Assembly (NCBI GenBank): GCA_025093555.1
Contig: JAIWNF010000047.1
Span: 124,001 to 188,000 of the forward strand
DNA length: 64,000 nt
Direction: 5' to 3'
From: Circinella umbellata
Lineage: Eukaryota > Mucoromycota > Mucoromycetes > Mucorales > Lichtheimiaceae
Positions 38,158 to 49,173 of the stretch are shown one piece after another. Made by a program: the position numbers and the translations under genes. The notes under the pieces were generated by a model that ran no database searches, was not told where the DNA came from, and saw nothing but the letters and a program-made list of their open reading frames with translations. Position 1 is the stretch's first letter. The number at the start of each line of letters is the position of its first letter.

Positions 38158-41100
38158 TTATTGAGGTATAAATTCAAGATCGTAATCAATCGGTAATTCT
38201 TTTTTTGAATGGGGAGTTTTTTGTGACCAATAGACATACTCCCTTGTGCTTTTACCCTTTGTACGCCCTGCAAATCCAATAATATCACTTGACTCGACTA
38301 CAACACGTCGTTTACCACCATTCTCAGTTTTATATGGCCATGGTCCGTCACCTTTGTTTAGTTTGTATAACTCAACAAATCCCAGAATTTTTTCGCACTC
38401 GTTTCCATGTACTACGAAGGAGTGCTTGAAAAAAAATTTGATTTCACCGAAATATTGCCGTTGTTGATTGTTGATAATTGAACGATTCCTTGATCTACTT
38501 ACATCAACATGAATATGCAATCGGACAAAAGACTCTCTTATTGAGCCACCATATGTATTTTTATCTTTATTGTATAGTCGACTTCCAGTTTCTATGATCT
38601 CATTAGGATCAATGGTTACACCTTGGTAAGATCCGTTGTGCCATGCCCAGAAATGACGTAAACGTTCTCCACAACGCAAAGATCGGATTGTACCTTCGGC
38701 AAAAGGACTCCATATCTCGGGGCTGTTTGGATCATCATCTAATACAATTACATCCATTTTTTTTCTTTTTACTGGGGTAACATCGGCTAGTTCATTACCA
38801 TTACCATCGTATCCATTATCGTCATTATCATTATCATCATTAATATCAATTGATTCTTCTCGCTTCCGTTTTCTAATAGCTGCTAACTCAATCAATACAT
38901 TTCCTGCATTTTTCCCTGGATGACGTTTTGACCTTATTCTCTTCTTTAATTCCCCTATTGCCCTTTCCATGTTAAATGCAGCCAAGTACGGTAAAGGCCC
39001 ATCACGTTCAATTGTTTTACACATATGCGTTAGGTAATGTTGATTTATGGTGAAAACTGAAGCAGACATTTTTCCATCGTGTACTTGTTCGTTCAACCAA
39101 TTAATCCAACATTTCACAGCGCTCCGTAAACATGAAATCTCATCATGGTCGATTTCTCTAGAAAATCCATACCTATAAATGTTAGACAAATCAATCAGAG
39201 CTTTACGTGTCTTTTCATCAGTAAAAAATTCCAGAATGATAGTGGGAACAATGTATAAAACAAAATGTATCCAATCCACAGCGCGATAGAATCCACTCTG
39301 AAATGATATATCACCACAATCACCCGAAAATGACGATGGGGTTAAACTTCTTGAAGAAGCTATCCGTGTTCCGATTAATTCTTGTTCAGCATTTGATAGA
39401 TATAAAGGACACATTTCTGCTCCATACGTCCCTTGAATAATACTCCATAATTGTTTGCCAATGCCAAGACCAAGAAGATGCATAATGTCAATAGGAAAAA
39501 ATGTAGCCCCGTGGAACGTTGGGAGTTCTGAAAATTGACATTTATATTTTTGACCAACATTTATGTCGCTCTTTCATAAGTATGGGAAAGACGAATTATT
39601 GGTTTGAGTCGGTTGTCCTGTTGATTTGTTGTACGGTTACTACTATCATTTCCAGCCGGTTGGTCTTCAATTTGCTGTTGTGCTTTTTTCTTGATTATTG
39701 GAGGAAAAGTCATTCTATGATTTTGATATATCCCTCGTATTGTGCAAAATCGACAACCATGATAGTATTGATGGCCTGCATGTCCTGCCACTTTCGCCAC
39801 CGCTGGAATATCCCCCCCAACAAATAAAAGGTGTGCCTTTAACATAACATCACCACTATCCGTTCGTATTATCATCCCTTCTTCACATAAATCGTTGAGC
39901 TCCTTCATAACAGGTCCAAGAAAACTGTTCAGATCAGTTGCTTTGTTCGGTCCTGGAGGAATGCAAACTTGGATCATGTTGTGGTCTTCATAACGTACTT
40001 CTTCAGGAAGGTTTAAGATCACAAAATGCACAATTGTCATTGTATGTTTTCCTCGTTTGTAGACCTGAAAATCGTCTGTATATAACGATAAAGCGATATC
40101 CATTTTGTTTTGAAATTTATATTTGATATCCTTATAAAGGCCACCATCGAAACAATCTCTCATGATGTCCGATGATTCCCGATCGGCACGATACTTCAAT
40201 AATTCTTGTATGTATACATTGCTAACAAAGATAGCAAGTTGCTCCTTCAGTGGTAAATATATCATAACTTGATGTGCAATACGTGTTCCGCTTTTATATC
40301 TTGGAGTACTACAATGATGACAATCCTCACTATCATCGTCGTCACTGAACATCTTGCAACCTTTTGAACAAATATCATATTCCACTGGTTCAACTCCATA
40401 TGCTTTCCGTAGAACATCTCGTGATTTGCTGTAGCTGTATAACGGTGGAAGGTACCCATTGGTATATTGATTGATTCTTTTGATCACAGCATCATAAAGT
40501 GTTTTACCCCAGTCCCTTTGACCATTAATGCAAATATATCAATACTAGCTTGTATATGTTCGTCTTCATATGTATATTGTCGTGTTAAATCAATTACTGT
40601 TGGTGCCTTTCGAGGGTGGAGTTCAGCTTCTGTATTTTTTGGTAACATATTTGTTGATTCTTGTGCTGTTGCCTCATTTGGAACAATGTTGTTTGTTACT
40701 TCTTGTAACAGTGTTGCTGTTTCATTTGGGATGATATTGTTTGTTTCAATTGCAGATAAAATATTGTATTCATCATCGTCATAAATATCTCCCAGACTTA
40801 AGTCGTTTTCATCCTGTTCAAATAACATTGGTGGCATCGTTCTATTTTCAGTGTTCTATTACATAGAAAAAAAAATAAAAGAAAATAAAAGCAGGCATAA
40901 TAAATTGATGAATGTTATACAACCACTAAAAGTCAAGTAAAACGCTATTGCATTACCTGTTCTATATTACACGAACGATTTTCGGAAGATGTCCATTGTT
41001 TATCAGTTTTTTTTTGAGAATTACTTTTATTTCCCTGGTAAATTAAGATTAATGTATACTTATTCTTCAAAGCTTGGTGTTTTGAGAAAACTTGTGTACA

Positions 41101-41249
41101 ATGATTACCGAAATATTGGTATTTGATGAGCGAAGATGATTCAGTTTATCGTTTAAACATTTATTCCTGTGAATCTTAATATCTTCTATCGTTCCTGAAA
41201 TGATCCAGCCACATGTGATGCATTTTTCTTTGTTTATTTTATTGTACAT
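38158..41249 (-). pseudogene. Plavaka/Tnp2-like transposase, with two apparent frameshifts
   Basis: Exon 1 (41109-41249) encodes an N-terminal zinc-finger-like CITCG..HRNKC. Exon 2 is 40957-41034 and exon 3 starts at 40856. Frame then changes near 40500-40530 (between QASIDIFA and GKTLYDAVIKRINQ) and again near 39555-39570 (between YERA and DINVGQKYKCQF). No intron signals exist there, so these are indels or assembly errors. Tnp2-type words: VEYDICSKGCKMF, CCxxC-like EDCHHCSTPRY, LSLYTDDFQVYKRGKHT (first acidic site), AGHAGHQYYHGCRFC, FFPIDIMHLLGLGIGK (second acidic site), and QHYLTHM. It would cut and paste the element. The C-terminal frame ends at 38158 just inside the left TIR region. Confidence 0.78.
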
Positions 41250-41425
41250 GGTTTGTGGTAGTGAAGAAGTAAGGGGGATTAATTTAAAATTGTGTGGTCC
41301 GACTCTTCTTTTTCTTCCCGCTTTTTTTTCTTATTTTTTTATGCAACCCATTCACCGTTTTTATAATTATAGTTCCGTGTGTCCCTCCACTTACCTCTTA
41401 TTTTATCCTATTGTAATATAAAAAA
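41250..41425. promoter_or_regulatory. Divergent promoter of the Plavaka-like element
   Basis: The transposase start (41249, minus) and AT-hook gene start (41426, plus) are 176 bp apart. The spacer is pyrimidine-rich on plus. No specific motif is claimed. Confidence 0.55.
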
Positions 41426-43097
41426 ATGCAACGCGATAACAGTGGTTCTTTGATTTCAGCTTTTATCAATACAGTTTCTGAATTTAAAGATCATGTCACA
41501 AAAGAAATCAACGCACTTGATGGAAAGCTTCAAAATGCCCAGGACGCGATTAACTCACGTGTTGAATCAGAAGTATATGGATTAAAGTGTGAAATAGATA
41601 CCTTAAAGCAGAAACTAACTAACATGGAACAATTAATGGAACAACGTGCTTCTTTGGATCTTACAACATCTGATTATCCCCAAGCATTTGAAGATCAAAA
41701 TCCTTTTAGGAATGAAAAGATACCACGAAATATCATGCCGCCAGCGTGTAGAAAAGGAATGTCACTTCAATTTCGTTGGGAACATTTTGAATACTTGTGC
41801 AAAACAGTGTTACAAAGACTCAAAAAGCCATACAAACCCGAGTATCTCATGACATTCAAAAAAAACTCACCCAAATATGCAGCTGGTCTAAGGGATAATA
41901 TTAGATCGATTCATGGTTTGGATTCATCTGCTACTTGGTCAGATTTGACAGATAAAATCAGACGAGAGGCTGAAGTGTTATTTGAAAAGTTGGTAGATGA
42001 TGAATTCCCACTTAGAGCGTGTGTTGAAAATTGGGGGGCGAAGCTTATAATGCGCAAGGCTTTCTTAAAGCATGACAAAGGTGAAAATGCTTGAATCTAA
42101 TATAATATGTTGGGTACGGAATTATCGATTCTTCCATTCTATTAATGATAGTTTTTTTTTTATTTTGACTATTATAGCAGAAGAACAAACAGTTGATAAA
42201 AACGCAGTGGCTGATTGGTATGTATTCTTTATATTCTTATATATTGTATTAAAGTGTTCTAAGTTGAGAGATAATAATTTAAACTTTTTGATATAAAGTA
42301 CTGTTGAAGCAACTGAGAACGTAGATGGTATGTCTGATGCTGAAAGGTAATGAAGATCTCCTCGATGATTTTTTTTTTGCTTTAACAGTGTCTATTTTAA
42401 ATCATGTCACTAATGCTTTTTTCTCTTTTTTTTTTTCCATATATATTTTCCAAGTATTAACATGACTTCTGAGCATGACGATAATCTGCTTGAAGAATAT
42501 GATATGTTGTTTACTGATGAAGAGCCGATGCGATTTGATGAAGAACCCGCTGGGTTCGGTGATGAAACTTTAATGTTGGATACAAAGCTCTCAAGTGACG
42601 AAGATGAAGATTGCATGGAAGAACAAAAGACAAACATTGAAGAAAAATATCTGCAAAATCAGATAGACCCAAACGTATATGGTAATAAGCATAAGCAGCC
42701 AAGCACTATTCAGGCCCAAAGATCGTCATCAGCAGTACAGAAGAAAACAATTTACAAGCAGACTGAACAAGTACAAGATCCAAAACCAGACACGAGAAAA
42801 GAAAGTAAGTTAAATTCGCTTTGGTTATGCTTTTTTTTCAACATGTATGATAGTGATGTGTAATTGGTTACTATAGCTTTCGCCAGAAAAAGAAGATTAA
42901 TGGAAAAAGATGACGAAACTGATGAAGATAATGAAAGCGATTTGAATGATGGTGACGCGTTACAAGGTAATAGTGTTATGAAAAAAAAAAGAGTCGGAAG
43001 ACCCAAGAAAACTGCAAATACAAAAACGCCAGATGAGGATGAGCCTCCATTTCCAATAAAAAACGACCTGGACGACCAAAGAAAGAAATACGTATAA
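41426..43097 (+). CDS. AT-hook accessory protein of the Plavaka-like element
   Basis: A five-exon model gives 437 residues: 41426-42080, 42178-42217, 42299-42346, 42455-42804, 42877-43097. All junctions keep frame. Residues 1-75 look like a coiled coil. Residues 95-215 are a globular helical region (FRWEHFEYLCKTVLQRL, SATWSDLTDKIRREAEVLF). A long acidic part follows, then a basic AT-hook KKKRVGRPKK. In the +1 frame right after PPFPIK a second AT-hook, KRPGRPKKE, appears and continues to a stop at about 43150. This suggests a one-base loss in the A-run near 43060 and a truncated C-terminus. It could be the element's DNA-binding partner, as TnpA is in En/Spm; that is inference. Confidence 0.72.
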
Positions 43098-43424
43098 AGC
43101 CTAATAATGTGATGAAAAGAAAGCAAAACAAGTACCCATCTAATGAATAAACCAAGTTCACGTGGGAGTTTTTAGTTTTAATGATAATGTTGCAAAAAAA
43201 AACGTTTAGCTAGTAGTCTACATAGTAAAAAATGTATAATAAATTCAAAGAATATTCAAAGAATATACACTATTATAAGAGAAATATTATTTGAATATCC
43301 ATATTCAAAAAGTAATCAAAAAGTATACAAAGAATATTCAAGATAAATTTAAATTTGCCGGAAATCAAACATGTAAATATATGAATATATTCTGGATATA
43401 TTCTGAATTTATTTTTCCTAAGGT

Positions 43425-44700
43425 TTAAAACCAACAAGCCACAGTCTCAAGATACATCTCTATTATCGACAATAGTTATCTCAAAGAAGATCAAGAACGA
43501 TTACAGTCAGATCTAAATACCTTTAAAAAATCCAAAGCATTCACGTAAAAATACCCAATTCGAAAATGGTGATTGGATGATGCTCAAAAGGTCTTAATTG
43601 TCCATCCAATCCCGCCAAAGTCAGACCAATGACTTTTACTTTCTACCGCCACGGCACCAGATGCCACAACACTCACTCCCACGTCATTAATATTATCCGA
43701 TAATACTATCTCCACAGCAACCGATACCACAAAAATAAATTATATTGGATCCGAAGCAGAAGCAGAAAGTGCAACTACGGAAATAGCTACTGGTCCGTCT
43801 TTGCCAGAAGCCATAGAAAACGTGCCAACAATAAAAATTCCGACAAGCTGTTGGGCAAATGTGCAGCACCCGTTTGTTTTTTATCGAATCATCTTTATAC
43901 GAACTCTTAACCTCGTCCAATATCCTCCTTTTATGCCCTCGTCAATACAGTCCGTTATTGATTAATATTTTCACTGAAGACATTATTTCTGACCTGAACA
44001 AGGAATTAATATCAGAAATTATGGATTTTAACATAGATATTACTGATGATGCCTGTATGAAGCTATCCCGTGTAATAAATATTGTAGATTCAAATATCCG
44101 AACAAAAGACGGCGCAGAATTTGACCTTTTAATGGTTGGAAAGAGTTTACGTAAGCGATCTTGAACGGTCTTTAGTGAGGAAGTATAATGAGCGCGTAAG
44201 TTATCATGGAATTACAATTGTATGTGTGATGATGGTGAAAATAGTAATGATGAAAAAACTTAGTTCACTATATCTTTACCAGACACTGAATATCCTTCTA
44301 ATAGAATGTGAAAACTCCCTCAGATGGCTATAAAAACGAAGAAATCCATGGGGGAATGTGAACTTTTTACCATTTATTTCTATATTATCTCCTCTCCTTG
44401 ATTCTCAGATCCAAATAAAAGCGATTTACTACAATGGTCCAATATACAGCCGATGAAACTGGGGAGATGCATTCAGATGCCTCCATAACAAACCTAGAAC
44501 GGCAACGTGATTTTGGACCAAGCCTTGAGTTTGGCAAAGTTAAGTTGGCACGTATGTCCCCTGACAACCACTCATTATGTCACGATCTTCTGCGTCTGGG
44601 TAATTTTGCCAAGGATCGCTTCAAACACCTAATGGATGACATGATGGAGGAAGAAGAAGGAACGGCTCACCAATTATCGAAATTATTTACGAGTTATCGA
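43425..44700 (+). pseudogene. Degraded coding relic, probably transposon-associated
   Basis: Coding-like words occur in changing frames on plus: SEAEAESATTEIATGPSLPE (about 43750-43815), DLNKELISEIMDFNIDITDD and FDLLMVGKSLRK (43990-44160), DTEYPSN and LPQMAIKTKKSMGE (44280-44360), KLSWHVCPLTTTHYVTIFC (44540-44590). Stops and shifts break it at least four times. No family is identified; order and position beside a Harbinger relic suggest an old element gene. The first about 250 bp after the Plavaka TIR show nothing. Confidence 0.35.
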
Positions 44701-44704
44701 CCAA

Positions 44705-45750
44705 ATGTCGTTTGAAGTCCTTGGTCCATTAGTGGCTGATGCCTCGCTCATGTATATTAAACTTGTATACCAGGACATTTTTTATGAAATCTTTCATGCA
44801 AGTCCTATTTTTATGACAGCAGAAATCATACAACAGCGACATCAGCGAGCGTATGAATCTTCTCGGTCGTGGAGAGTTACGCATTCAAATTTGAGCGACT
44901 TGGCTGTTGGACGTAAGCAATTTGAATCTCACTATCGTATTACAAAATGCGCTTTTGAGTTGCTTGTAAACAAGTTAAAAAGCGACCCAGCGTATGCTGG
45001 AAGTCAACTGAGGGGAGGGATTCCAGTGGAAATTCAGGTTGCCGTGGTTCTCTGACGCTTTGCCAATTCCCATTATGGTTTTCGTTTGGTGTGCGCCCTG
45101 TTGGATATTCCTGGCGGCTTTTTAAACAATTTCACTGATCGATTTGTTAAGGCAATGGGACGAATGGGTCAAACAGAAATCACCTGGCCAACAAATGGCC
45201 TACGGTGCCATGGATGGTAAATTGGTTGTGATATAAAAACCTGCCAATAAAGGAAACATGTTCGTCGACAGGAAAAACAATGCCTCCTTTAATTTACTTG
45301 CAGTATGTGACGCTTCGACTCAATTCACGTTTATTAAATGTGGTGATTCGGGTAAGCAATAATGGTGATTATTGTGATAACAAAATTAAACATATTTATT
45401 AACAATACAAAAGGCCATGTAAATGATGCACGTGCTTTCATAACAAGCATATTATATACAAATCTCGTTAATATCCCCAATCAAGTATGTATGGATGGCA
45501 CCTACATTATCACTGGTAAGTATATAAAATATGAATACTCGCAACGAGTCTAAGTATTGTTTTATTAGTCTCTGCTTTTATAGTCATGCGTACACTCCTT
45601 TGTTCCCACGTAGCTCTGCCAATCGACAACAAAAAATATTCAACAAGATGCACTCCTCTAGTCGCATTGTAGTAGGGCATACGTTTGGTGCTTTAGTCAG
45701 TCGCTGGCGAACACTATGGAAGCATGTATACATGATCAGCATTGAGAGAA
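44705..45750 (+). pseudogene. Decayed PIF/Harbinger-type transposase (DDE_4)
   Basis: The upstream frame 44705-45055 contains RKQFESHYRITKCAFELLVN and a stop at 45053. Reading continues as RFANSHYGFRL. Then come GAMDGKLVVI followed by two stops (first Asp, about 45205-45225), FNLLAVCDASTQFTFIKCGD, an intron-like gap, GHVNDARAF (the NDSRAF-type motif, 45415-45440) and, at 45640-45720, SRIVVGHTFGALVSRWRTLW, the typical FGxLKxRW region. Several stops and shifts make it a clear relic. Its 3' end abuts the right Tc1/IS630-like relic. Confidence 0.65.
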
Positions 45751-45759
45751 TGATTCTGA

Positions 45760-46723
45760 CTATTATAAAGCAACTCTTTAATAAAAAAGACTTAATCATC
45801 ATCACTATATTGTCAAACCATCCCTAATGAAAGCTTTAGCAATAACAACTTTGTTTAAAAAATATAAAATGTTAATTGTAATGCAAAAGTATAATCAGAA
45901 GCCAAATCAATGCGTACCTGATAAAAGAAAAGCAGACGCTGGATCATTAAAAATGTGGTGCAATGCGTTTGATTCGAGAGCTATTGCCAACATGATTGCT
46001 AAACAAAAGATGGGCAGTCGTTAAGAAGTTATTTTTCAAGCTTTTCAGAAACTTTACTTATTACAAACATTTTTGTGAACGTTTAACAAAGTCTTTAAAG
46101 TCACCCAGTTTCAAGCTACTAGAAGTGATAGTGATTTTTGTCATCAGCGTCTCCGTTCCTAGAAACGTGTTACGTTTTACTCTGCTTTTAACCACTGATC
46201 AAAACGATTCAATTGGATCGAGCTATGGATAATAGAACGCAAGTAGATTCAATAATAACCATGAGATTCTAAATATTAAACGATATCAAATGATGTATGA
46301 ATTGGAGCATTATCTACATAACAGAAAATAATAGCCTTTCATGTGGGAACTATCAGTCTTTCTCCTTTTATCAAAAATACTATCCGGCTCATTTCTGTGT
46401 ACAACCCCCAACCGTTCTGCAGCAACAGAGGCATTAGGACACTTTTCAAACAGAAGTCTAAAGAATCTGATAAAAAAAATGTGCATAATCCCGCTTCATT
46501 GATGTTTTCCTCATAATAACACTAGTACGAGGTTTAATCAATTCCTTTTCTACGTGCATTTCCTCTTCCTCTTTCTCGCTCGACAGAGACTGTTGAGATA
46601 AATACCGCACATTGAAGACATAACTGATCCTTATCGACAATAGAATCCATTGCTTCGGGCCTCCCATACTCATCGACAACAGAAACTTTCTCATTTTCAT
46701 ACAAAATTTAAATGTTTATTATC
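45760..46723 (-). pseudogene. Internally deleted Tc1/IS630-like transposase relic, right copy
   Basis: Minus-strand counterpart of 36168-37135 over almost its full length, including GTATGGGAGGC, GGTTGGGGGTTGTACA and the GATAATAAAC/GTTTATTATC end. Translation shows VVDEYGRPEAMDSI-like and CPNASVAAERLGVVHRNEPD words at its start, then the C-terminal LDPIESF and LKLGDFKDFVK. It shares the same missing central domain as the left copy. Stops and shifts throughout. Confidence 0.6.
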
Positions 46724-47041
46724 GTGTGGTTAATTTCTAGTGTAATTGTAGGGAAAAGAAGTAAAAGGGAGGTGAACACTCTCGCTGTACCCTCTATTTA
46801 TATATTCAAAGAATATCAAGCTTGTGCTACAAAACATTCTTTTACCCAAAACAAAATTACTTTCTGGAAAGAGTGTAGACTATAAAATAAATAGATTTCA
46901 AGTGTAACAACAAACAAAAATACTAAGCCCGAGGCGAGACACATGTATTGGAAAGGGCGAAATTTTCATTGGGAAGGATTTTCACTCTTTACTGCTTGCA
47001 TATCCTTTTTTTTTTTTTTTGTTTCGCCTTCTCCCCCCTAA
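46724..47041. other. Spacer upstream of the GT15 gene
   Basis: No gene. A poly-T stretch and CT-rich sequence precede the ATG at 47042 and probably form the promoter/leader. Confidence 0.5.
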
Positions 47042-48803
47042 ATGGCGATACCTGCCTTTCTTTCCCGCGAAATGAATAACTGGCGAGTAGCTGGTAAGCA
47101 ACGACTTTTACTTGTCGTTGCTTTAGGTCTTTTGACCATTTCAGTACTTTTTTTCTTACCTGTCAGTAATCTTTCGTCAGTCAGTAACCAAGAACAACAA
47201 CAAAAAGAACTTGATGTCACATCTGCACCAGAACAAGAACAACAAAAAACATCTACTATTGAACCTATTGAAGCACCATTAGCTTCATTTGAACCAGATG
47301 ATCCTGTACGCGCTTGTTTTGTCATTTTAGTTCGTAACCGAGAATTAGACGGTATTGCTTCTACCATTAGACAAATTGAAGAACGATTTAATAAAAAGTT
47401 TCAATACCCCTATATCTTTTTGAACGACGATGACTTTACTGAAGACTTTAAAGATACTACCTCTTCGTTGACGACAGCTGATACACGTTATGGTAAATTG
47501 GATAATCAAATGTGGGGCTATCCATCGTTTATCAATCAATCCTTGGCAGCCGATAATCGAGCAGAAATGGCCAAGTCTGGTGTTCCATATGCAGAAAGCG
47601 AAAGTTATCGCCACATGTGTCGGTAAAGAATAAGTTTTTATTTTATTTTTGAGAAGGGAATGCTAGGATAAGGAGGGAGTGTTTTTGTTAGAGATTAATG
47701 GATTACACGTTTAACATTACGCACCAAGATGATGTATTTTTGTTATCATGGTCAAAATATTATAAATTCTTCTAAACTCGTCCTCTTTTTCATTTTCTTA
47801 TTAATGTAGATTCCAAAGTGGATTCTTCTTTAGACATCCTTTATTGGATGAATTTGACTATTACTGGCGTTTGGAGCCAGATGTGGACTATCATTGTGAT
47901 CTTAGTTATGATGTATTCAAATTCATGCGTAATAATGGCAAAAAATATGGTAAAGCTCTTTTTTTTTTTAATTTTCTAAATGTGGTTAAAATTAGGTTAG
48001 GGTATGTCTAGAGGATGTGTATGCTTTTCTTCAAGATCCATATTTTTATTTTTTATTTACTTATTTAGGCTTTAATATCGCATTTCGTGAGTTTGGTGCA
48101 ACTGTTCCATCCCTTTGGCAAACTGTTAAGGATTTCGAACGTGACCGTCCTGAAGTAGTGAAACATTGGCCCGTCAGAGAAGATTCGTTATGGCGATTTG
48201 TTACGGATGATAACGGCGAATCATATAACTTATGTCATTTCTGGACTAACTTTGAAATTGCTTCATTGGATTTGTGGCGTTCAAATGATTATTTAAAATT
48301 CTTTAATTATTTGGATCAAACCGGTGGTTTCTTTTATGAAAGGTACTTACATATATTGTGCAGCTTTCAAAAACAATTATGTTTATTAACCGAATATAAA
48401 TAGATGGGGTGATGCACCTGTTCATTCCATTGCAGCAAGTATGATGCTTCGTAAGGAAGAATTCCACTTTTTCAATGATATTGGTTACCGACACACGTAA
48501 GTTATTTAACAACGAGGAGAAGGCGGGGACGGGTTTGTTGGTAAATTAAATGGGACAAGATATAATAAAACAAAGAGAAATCTTAACGCTCTATTCATAT
48601 TAGTGCGTACACTCACTGCCCAGTTGAGCCTGAATTCCGAAGCAAGTGTTCCTGTAACCCCGATGACAATTTTGGTAAGATCTTTTACTACTTTTTTTAA
48701 TATTCTACCACATACACTAAAACTTTTTTCTTTATATTTTATAGATTATAACCCTGGTCTCAGCTGCTATTCCATTTTTAAGAAAGCTTTAGAAGAGTCA
48801 TAA
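47042..48803 (+). CDS. Alpha-1,2-mannosyltransferase, GT15 (KRE2/MNT1 family)
   Basis: A six-exon model gives 405 residues: 47042-47622, 47810-47949, 48069-48342, 48404-48496, 48604-48674, 48745-48803. Type II Golgi layout: short cytosolic tail, membrane helix at about 22-40 ([20 protein letters not shown]), a Gln/Glu-rich stem, then the catalytic domain. [17 protein letters not shown] starts the domain. [15 protein letters not shown] and [10 protein letters not shown] are GT15 signatures. [14 protein letters not shown] carries the conserved Glu (about 216) and metal-site residues. [16 protein letters not shown] and the Cys-rich ending CPVEP..CSC..CYS complete the family pattern. It adds GDP-mannose-derived mannose to N- or O-glycans in the Golgi. 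Yeast KRE2 is 442 residues. Confidence 0.95.
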
Positions 48804-49173
48804 ATTTTATGTGTATACTTTGCCCCTTTTTTTCGATTTTTCTACATCATATTTAACAACAGCGCACACAACTCCCACTTATATCATAAATAAAAAGGAA
48901 CACATGTAGATTTATTTTTAGTAAAAAGTAATTGGACTTGTGTCACTTCAATTTGAATGGATAGTTTCTTTATTTAGTTAACCCAGTAGTTTCTTTTTCT
49001 TCTGTGAAAAAACTTACCTTTGTGTACCTGACTTAATTTTTTTTTCTTTACTTCTTCTCTCTCTCTCTCTATCTCTCTCATTATTTAACATAATACTCTC
49101 ACACTCTCCTTTTTTCCCTTTCCTTTCTATTTCCTTTTAAACCCCCATTCCTTCCTTTATATTTATTTTTTTA
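48804..49173. other. Spacer with CT-rich promoter of the aspartic protease gene
   Basis: Contains AATAAAAAGG near 48889 (likely poly(A) signal of the GT15 gene) and then a long C/T-rich tract (49040-49160) directly before the ATG at 49174, typical of strong fungal promoters. Confidence 0.5.

Larger units (their letters stand above)
37946..43424. mobile_element. Plavaka/Tnp2-like DNA transposon with perfect 21-bp TIRs
   Basis: The left end (37946-37966) begins ACCTTAGGAAAAATAAATTC and the right end (43404-43424) is its exact reverse complement. Both ends continue into AT-rich subterminal DNA with GAATATTC-like words. The 5,479-bp interior has two divergently transcribed genes: a transposase on minus (41249 to 38158) and an AT-hook protein on plus (41426 to 43097). 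No clear target-site duplication is seen beside the TIRs. Two-gene architecture with Tnp2-type transposase fits EnSpm/CACTA-related Plavaka elements. Confidence 0.8.

Noticed and set aside
36168..46723. One giant element with 0.96-kb terminal inverted repeats
   Set aside because: The end blocks themselves contain broken Tc1/IS630-like transposase sequence, so they are better read as two separate relics; the composite idea is kept only as a hypothesis.
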